Shown here: piece after piece, positions 58,592 through 64,000 of the stretch
How positions within the stretch are numbered: the first letter of the stretch is position 1
How the letters are laid out: every line of letters starts with the position of its first letter
NCBI RefSeq assembly: GCF_018320785.1
Contig: NC_054873.1
Span: forward strand, 22,100,196 to 22,164,195
Length of the DNA: 64,000 nucleotides
DNA from: Cheilinus undulatus
Lineage: Eukaryota > Chordata > Actinopteri > Labriformes > Labridae
Direction of reading: 5' to 3'
Position numbers and translations under genes: made by a program
The notes under the pieces: generated by a model
Databases searched by the model: none
What the model saw: the letters and a program-made list of their open reading frames with translations, nothing else
What the model was told of the DNA's origin: nothing

Positions 58592-59275
58592 TAGTGATGG
58601 GAATTTAGGGCTCTTTTCAGTGATCCGAATCATCTGGCTCAGCTCTGAATGAAGAGCTGGCTCCTTTGGCTTCTCAAACAGCTCTTCATTCAGATTCCAG
58701 TTTGGCTTCATTTGACTTGCCAACTTTAGCAATACCATAACATAACACATGATTGAACATATGGTCAATTCTGCAAGTAATTGATCTATTCACTGTAACT
58801 CGAATACTGTAAGACTGCTCTCTGTGGTAAAACATCTCTCCTCATATGTACATCTGCACTAATCAACTGTCTTAGATTATCTTACCTAATTGGTTTAAAG
58901 CTGCCAACATCCTTGCATATTCTATACTCTGATCATGTCTAGTCAGCCTCCTTGCATCATTTGTACCAATACTATCATAGCACACAGGTTTACAGAAATA
59001 ATACCTAAAAAGAGCTTGTAGATATTTAGATATACATATTTTTAATCTTTTCTTTTCAGTTTATGGGTTTTTGTATTTAATGTTTAATTCCTTTGCACTG
59101 AGAGCAGAGTGACGAATGGTCAAAGTTGTTATTGTTTAAGCATACTGAGCCAATAAAGCTGATTCTGATCTTCTGACTCAGCATATTGGTGCTGGTATTT
59201 TTTAATCCGGGTCTTGACGTTCATTTAAAAGATCTAGTTCAAAGAGCTGGTTCGTTCACGAGCGACCCATCACCA
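58592..59275. mobile_element. Non-autonomous hAT transposon
   Basis: The 684-bp element begins TAGTGATGGG and ends CCCATCACCA (inverted pair, one mismatch). It is flanked by GCCTAAAC (58584-58591) and GTCTAAAC (59276-59283), an 8-bp target duplication with one mismatch, as expected for hAT. Internal GAAGAGCTGGCTCCTTTGGC and AAAGAGCTGGTTCGTTCACG segments lie in sub-terminal inverted positions. There is no transposase. An AATAAAGCTGATTCTGAT motif near 59152 may mark a nested fragment. Confidence 0.85.
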
Positions 59276-59283
59276 GTCTAAAC

Positions 59284-59340
59284 TGAAGTACTGCGAGTGT
59301 TCAAAGGTAGTGGACACCTGCGTCCAGCACTTCAACGTAG
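59284..59340 (+). other. Candidate alternative 5' UTR exon of cracr2b
   Basis: CpG-containing sequence directly after the hAT element ending in CAACGTAG|GTGAGTAGG, a consensus donor. If used, translation would start at 62874. The 5' border is unknown. Confidence 0.3.
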
Positions 59341-61062
59341 GTGAGTAGGCAAAGTTACAACAACTTCGCTCATTTGGTGTCAAATACAGTAAGAGGAGCC
59401 ATTTTTGTGTGTTCTGGCAACGCCTGTTTTCAACTTATCTCTGCTTTAATACTCTTAAACAGCCGAATGACTACTGTGTTGCGTCCTTTTCTACTTTATA
59501 AATAATTAAAATGTGAACAACGTTTATTTATTCTCTACTTTGGTTACTTTAGCATGCTATATAGCTCCAGAGTTAAGCATATGCTAGCAGTTTCCTTAAC
59601 TGTTGGTTTTATCAGTGTGGTTTAAGTCAGACGTTTTAGTACAGTCACAACTATATTGTCTGTTTACTTTAGTGTTTTATCGGCAGAGCTGTCACCGTGT
59701 TTTCAAGCAACATGCTGCATATTCCAAGCTAACCCGGGCTAATTGTAGTACTATGGGGACTTTTATCACATAAAGTGTGTGACATTTAAAGTTTGACTGA
59801 CCGTTTTGCAGCCTAGAAAAATAAGTAAAGTCTGTAATATCTTAATTCACTTTCTCTGTCAACCCTGCTGTCTAGTAAAAAAGCTGTGTAATTTATCTTT
59901 GGTGTAGCTGTTGGCTTACTGGGATACTGATGTGGCTTCAAAATCCTCAGCAGTCACTGTTTATTCAACTAATTCTCTTATCTATTTATTAGGAAGGTTT
60001 AAAGGCTGCAGAGATTACCAGCAAAAGTCTTCTCTGTTGATTGTCAGCACTTTTTTGTTTTATGTTTCATAGATAGCATGGCAAGAGAGATAGCAAGGAT
60101 AGACTATATTTAATGTAACAGCAGGTAGAATTCGCCTGAGCGTGCACCCTAGCCTGCAGGAAACTCTTTATTCTCTGATATTTATAATCAATTTGAACAG
60201 CGTCATTCATGCTGACATGTTCATAAATGTATTCTGACATGAAGTAGGTTTATGTGCAAGGCTTTAGTCCATCAAAAAATCACAGTTTTATGAACATTCA
60301 TTGAGATACTAAGGCAAATTTTCCCAGTAGTTTTCTAGAGCAAAATTTGTTTGCAATTGAGGTATTTCTGACAATGCAAAACTTCTGCAAATGTTGATTT
60401 GCATCTCCTCTCCTCTGGCTATCCTCCCTCCCCTTCATGTACACAGTAACTCTTCTCACATGACACCATCCTGTTTATTATCTTCCACACATCCTGAAGC
60501 ACAGTCCTGGCAGTACCAGAAGCAGCATCACATTTTATAACTTTTCCTTATCTAAATAAACATTGAGGGTCATTAGAGATCATTGATCATGCTGCATGGT
60601 TCTGAGAACTTATGTTGCAGCTTTCCTAGATATTAAAATCTCAGATATTAATATTTTAAACAAGGCGTCATCATCTTGGATACCTAAACTGTTACACAAT
60701 CTTATTTAGTACAAACATATCTGACAGCTGATCACAGCAGCTGTAGATAGTGTATGAAGTCACAACTTAGTTTGTTCCTCTCCTAATGTTTGACAAGGGA
60801 GGTCCTGTAGGGTGAGCTTTCCTTAATCTATCACAGCACCAGTTTTTGATTCAGCAAAAGGAAATGTCTTTGCTTGTGCCTCACACTGGTGGTATTCAGT
60901 TTAAAAATGACTTTAACATAATAAAAAAAGTTAAGGTACCTGTCACTGACAAAATTTTGTTACCTATAGTTTTTCTCAAATAGACTTTATGAATAATTGT
61001 GAAGTGTATCAGTTGTTTAAAAAAGAGTGAAAACAATGTCCATCTCAATTTGTAGTAGTTAG
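59341..61062 (+). other. Probable cracr2b intron, nothing recognised
   Basis: No credible exon or repeat with clear borders. The minus-strand frame at 60896-61102 lacks any support. Confidence 0.4.
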
Positions 61063-61555
61063 TAGTGGTGGAAGAGTACAAAACTATTATATTCAAGTAC
61101 AAGTGCAGTCACTTTGGTTAAAATTTACTTGAGTAGAAGTAAAAGCACTAGTCTATAAATTCACTCAAGTAAATGTAAAAAGTAATTCATTTTAAAGTTT
61201 ACTCCAAGTACTGAGTATGAGTAGCTACTTTTGACACGGGTAAAATATGGTCCTTCCTTAATGTGCAATCACAATAATAGTGTAGAATATGAAGCTCTAA
61301 AAGGTTGTCTATGTCAGTGATTCTCACCTGATCAGGACCCACCATAACCTCCTTCACAACAAATCGTGACCCATATTTATAAAAATTTTCAATTATAACG
61401 AAATGTTTTAAATACAAAATTTGGCATTTTGGGCTTGAAATGGAAGAAAGATGTGATGGAGCAAAGAGATAGAAACATCCTTCAAAATAAAAGCACACTG
61501 ACTCTTTGTCACATTTTTTTTTTCCAGGCACACATCTGCACCCACCGAAAATAGC
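61063..61555. repeat. Dispersed repeat fragments in the cracr2b intron
   Basis: AGTGGTGGAAGAGTACAAAA begins a fish repeat with ACTTGAGTAGAAGTAAAAGC motifs (to about 61250). AGGACCCACCATAACC...CGTGACCCAT follows (61335-61373). The 128-codon minus-strand frame here is repeat-derived. Confidence 0.45.
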
Positions 61556-62395
61556 TTTGTGACCCACTTTTGGGTGGTATAACAAACCACTCCTATCAAA
61601 GCAAAAAAAAAAAAAAAAAGTTTTCTTAAAATTTATGCTTTAATAAAATCTAGCATTTTCAAAATGTAAACCCCTTCCCTAAAATCAGAATGACCTTTTT
61701 TTTGGTGATGTTAAAAATGTAGATGGGGACACTGACTAAACCATTTGGAAAGTAATGTTCTTCATAGCTAAACCTTGATGTGCACAAATGTCAGGATGCC
61801 AGAGAATAAAGTAGAAGAAACTGAAATAACTTTAAGGAGAAAATAATTAAGTAATTTCAAAATTGGCAGTAGAAATGTTAAATAGAGATAAAACATGGCA
61901 AAAATAGATTATAAGAGGCAAAAATTGATTTAAAGTATGACAAATTGGCAGAAATAAGTGGTGAAAAGTGGTTAAAAAGTAGTAAAAATTGGTTCAAAGT
62001 GGCAAAATTAGGTTAATAGAGGCCAAAAAGGATGAAGCCGTGAATATGGGATAAGAAGGAAAAAAGTGCAAAAATGGGCAGCAAAAATTGTGAAAAGCAG
62101 TTAAAAAGTGGCAAAAATTGGTTTAAATTGGCAAAAAATGTGGCAACATAAGCAGAACCATTGATGGAAACGTGTTAAAAAGTGCCACAAATAAATAATT
62201 TGAACATCAGAACCCAATAATAGCTTGATACACTTTTTAGCTCCATAATAAAGTAACTGTACCCAGGATGTGAGCCCCATGTACTCTCAACATGTATTAA
62301 TATCATCAGTTAATCACACCTGGGGAGGGCCTATTCTGGGGTTTTCAGGGACTCAGCAACTTCTGTGGGCAGGCCTTCCCTAGGGTAGGACTGCT
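61556..62395. repeat. Dispersed repeat carrying an internal minisatellite, copy B
   Basis: Begins near GACCCACTTTTGGGTGGTAT, then AACCACTCCTATCAAAGC and ACTGACTAAACCATTTGG as in copy A (7440-8260). The centre, about 61850-62170, is a loose array of GGCAAAAATTGGTTTAAAGT and GTGGTTAAAAAGT units. It ends ACTTCTGTGGGCAGGCCTTC. Confidence 0.6.
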
Positions 62396-62873
62396 CAATT
62401 ACTGCGAAAATCATAATCATAAATATTTTTATTGGGATCAAAAATATTAAGTACAATTACTCAGTGACTGTAAAACATCAGAACCATATGGGCTTATTCA
62501 ACTCAAACACTCTAACCTTTGAAAACAAGCAGAAATTAATATAAATGGGTGAAAAAAAAACAGATATCCAAGCTTATTATATAGAAGAACAGTAAATAAA
62601 GAAAAAATAGTATGAAACTTTCACCACATGAAAAAGCATGTGGACAAAATGCACATAACACAGCATGTAGCAAAGTAATCATTAAATACAATTATCGAAT
62701 ATGTGTCCATGATCATATGAAGCCAAATTGTGATTGAAATTAAATCTCATTTAATTGCCTAGAAAACAGCTAGTCTATCTGGCATCCACTTAAAAAAGCT
62801 TAATTGAGCACTACAGTCCAAACAAACCATCACATTTAGGAGAAGGAATTCACCTGTTTCTCTCTTCACAGTG

Positions 62874-63559
62874 ATGTCTCACTGGTTAAATGATGGTGAG
62901 GTGCTGGTGGCTCAGGGCAGTGGAGAGGCAGTACCAGTAAGCCCCAGAACACGGGGCCTTCCACCTGGAAGCCCTTTATTAGGCCGGGGACGCAGTCCAC
63001 TATCTTCACCCAGCACCAGAGAGGCGGTACCAGGAAGTCCACAGGCTGAGACCATGGGCAAGGCTAAGGAGCTGTTTGTACTGTGTGACAAAGAGGGGAA
63101 AGGGTTCATCACAAAGAGGGACATGCAGGTGAGCAGAGGACCAGGTAGAATAAAGTAATCTCTGCAGCCTGCAGAGTCTGAACTTTTTGTTTTATTGACA
63201 GAGGCTACAAGGGGAGCTGCCGCTGTCACCTGAACAGCTGGAGACAGTGTTTGAGAGTTTGGACCGACAGAGCAATGGCTTCCTCACTCCTGTGGAGTTC
63301 AACACAGGACTTGGTGAGAGAAGTTTTTTGAGACTACTTGTTACCCTTTACCTCTGTGGGAACAGCCTCTGATTATTCATTAATGTCATCTTCTCCTTGT
63401 CTGTGTTGCAGGAGAGTTGGTGGGACTGGATGACACGACTGAGCTGGACCAAGAAGTAGAAGAATTAAATACAGACCAGGTGGACTGGTCCAAGGACCCC
63501 GCTGCAGTTAGATTTGTAAACATACTGATGGAGCTCGGTGCTGAGAGACTCCTCAGAGA
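62874..63559 (+). CDS. cracr2b: EF-hand calcium channel regulator, incomplete at right edge
   Basis: Regulator of store-operated (CRAC channel) calcium entry by family. Exons seen: 62872-63128 (ATG at 62874), 63202-63313, 63412-63559; phases agree and the gene runs off the window. After a Ser/Pro-rich N-terminus come two EF-hands: loop [12 protein letters not shown] (residues 72-83, Lys at position 5, probably weak) and [12 protein letters not shown] (106-117, near canonical). [20 protein letters not shown] and [14 protein letters not shown] match recalled human CRACR2B (EFCAB4A) better than CRACR2A. An acidic segment ([14 protein letters not shown]) follows. The coiled coil expected downstream is outside the window. 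An upstream exon at 58260-58305 may add 16 residues. Confidence 0.8.
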
Positions 63560-63849
63560 GTAAGATCACTGTCACAGACTCAACCTCATCAAGGCCGTTA
63601 TATATGATTAAATTCAGACAGTAACATTTATATTACCATCTACATTCAGTTGCTGATTTAAAGGTGCACCAAGGTAAAATTAACTCAGACTCATTCTGAT
63701 GTGTTTTTCTTGAAATGTTTGGGATGCTAAAACAGAAGAAACACCTGGTGGAATAATGCAACAATTGACAATTTTACACATCAAACTACAGCCTCCAGAA
63801 ACTGGTTACACAACACAAACACAATGGCAACCCACTAAAAAGGGCTTAG

Positions 63850-63893
63850 TGACCCACTTTTGGGTCCTGACCCACCAGTTGAGAACCACTGCT
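63850..63893. repeat. Fragment of a CAGTGGTTCTCAACT-type hAT repeat
   Basis: The stretch GTGACCCACTTTTGGGTCCT then GACCCACCAGTTGAGAACCA and CTG is the inverse of the common CAGTGGTTCTCAAC terminus. Similar fragments are near 37062 and 61330. Confidence 0.5.
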
Positions 63894-64000
63894 TTAAATT
63901 AAGATTGAAAAAATGGCAGTATATCCTTTTAGCAAATATCATGTATACTATTTCTAAATTTGCCTAGAGTTCGAGTGGTGTGGGGAAAAGTAAGGTAGGT

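Noticed and set aside
61199-61585. 128-codon minus-strand frame
   Set aside because: Falls on dispersed repeat fragments and has no recognised domain.

Overview
The window is a gene-dense piece of a teleost (ray-finned fish, probably percomorph-like) nuclear genome. This follows from vertebrate intron-rich genes with GT-AG introns, AT-rich non-coding DNA, and a typical fish repeat load: Tc1-like, hAT-like, LINE and short inverted-terminal-repeat elements. No bacterial genes, CRISPR arrays, rRNAs or tRNAs were seen. I saw no retrovirus, Polinton or other virus-like element that I could defend.

Layout. Positions 1-16,000 are intergenic or lie in the intron of an unidentified minus-strand gene: one candidate coding exon at 18-68 and a GC-rich candidate first exon near 6694-6985. 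Much of the rest is repeats: a degenerate pentamer satellite, a terminal-inverted-repeat element with an AGCTA-rich core, a minisatellite-carrying dispersed repeat, and two Tc1-like elements. Positions 16,692-49,259 hold a complete myrf gene (myelin regulatory factor) on the plus strand. I could splice it into 27 coding exons that stay in frame throughout (3078 nt, 1025 codons plus stop). Its first intron is 14.1 kb. Positions 52,527-54,279 hold tmem258 (plus, 79 aa). Positions 57,224-55,385 hold tmem138 (minus, 162 aa), tail to tail with tmem258. From about 58,260 to the right edge lies the 5' part of an EF-hand gene, best matched to cracr2b/efcab4a (plus, incomplete), head to head with tmem138.

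Functions. Myrf is a membrane-anchored transcription factor that trimerises, cleaves itself through a Ser-Lys dyad (visible at residues 520/525) and releases its DNA-binding N-terminus to the nucleus. Tmem258 is a small subunit of ER oligosaccharyltransferase. Tmem138 is a ciliary four-helix membrane protein. Cracr2b is a regulator of store-operated calcium entry. The myrf-tmem258 pairing is as I recall it in human 11q12. The tmem138 neighbours differ from tetrapods, where TMEM138 sits beside TMEM216.

The most unusual non-genic features are two copies of an inverted-repeat element with an AGCTA-rich core, one ending just upstream of myrf exon 4, and a small transposon family with AGGGATGCAC termini whose three clear copies are each flanked by 9-10 bp direct repeats. 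Others are several nested transposon insertions and a strong G-quadruplex motif upstream of myrf. All family names come from recalled similarity, since no search could be run.
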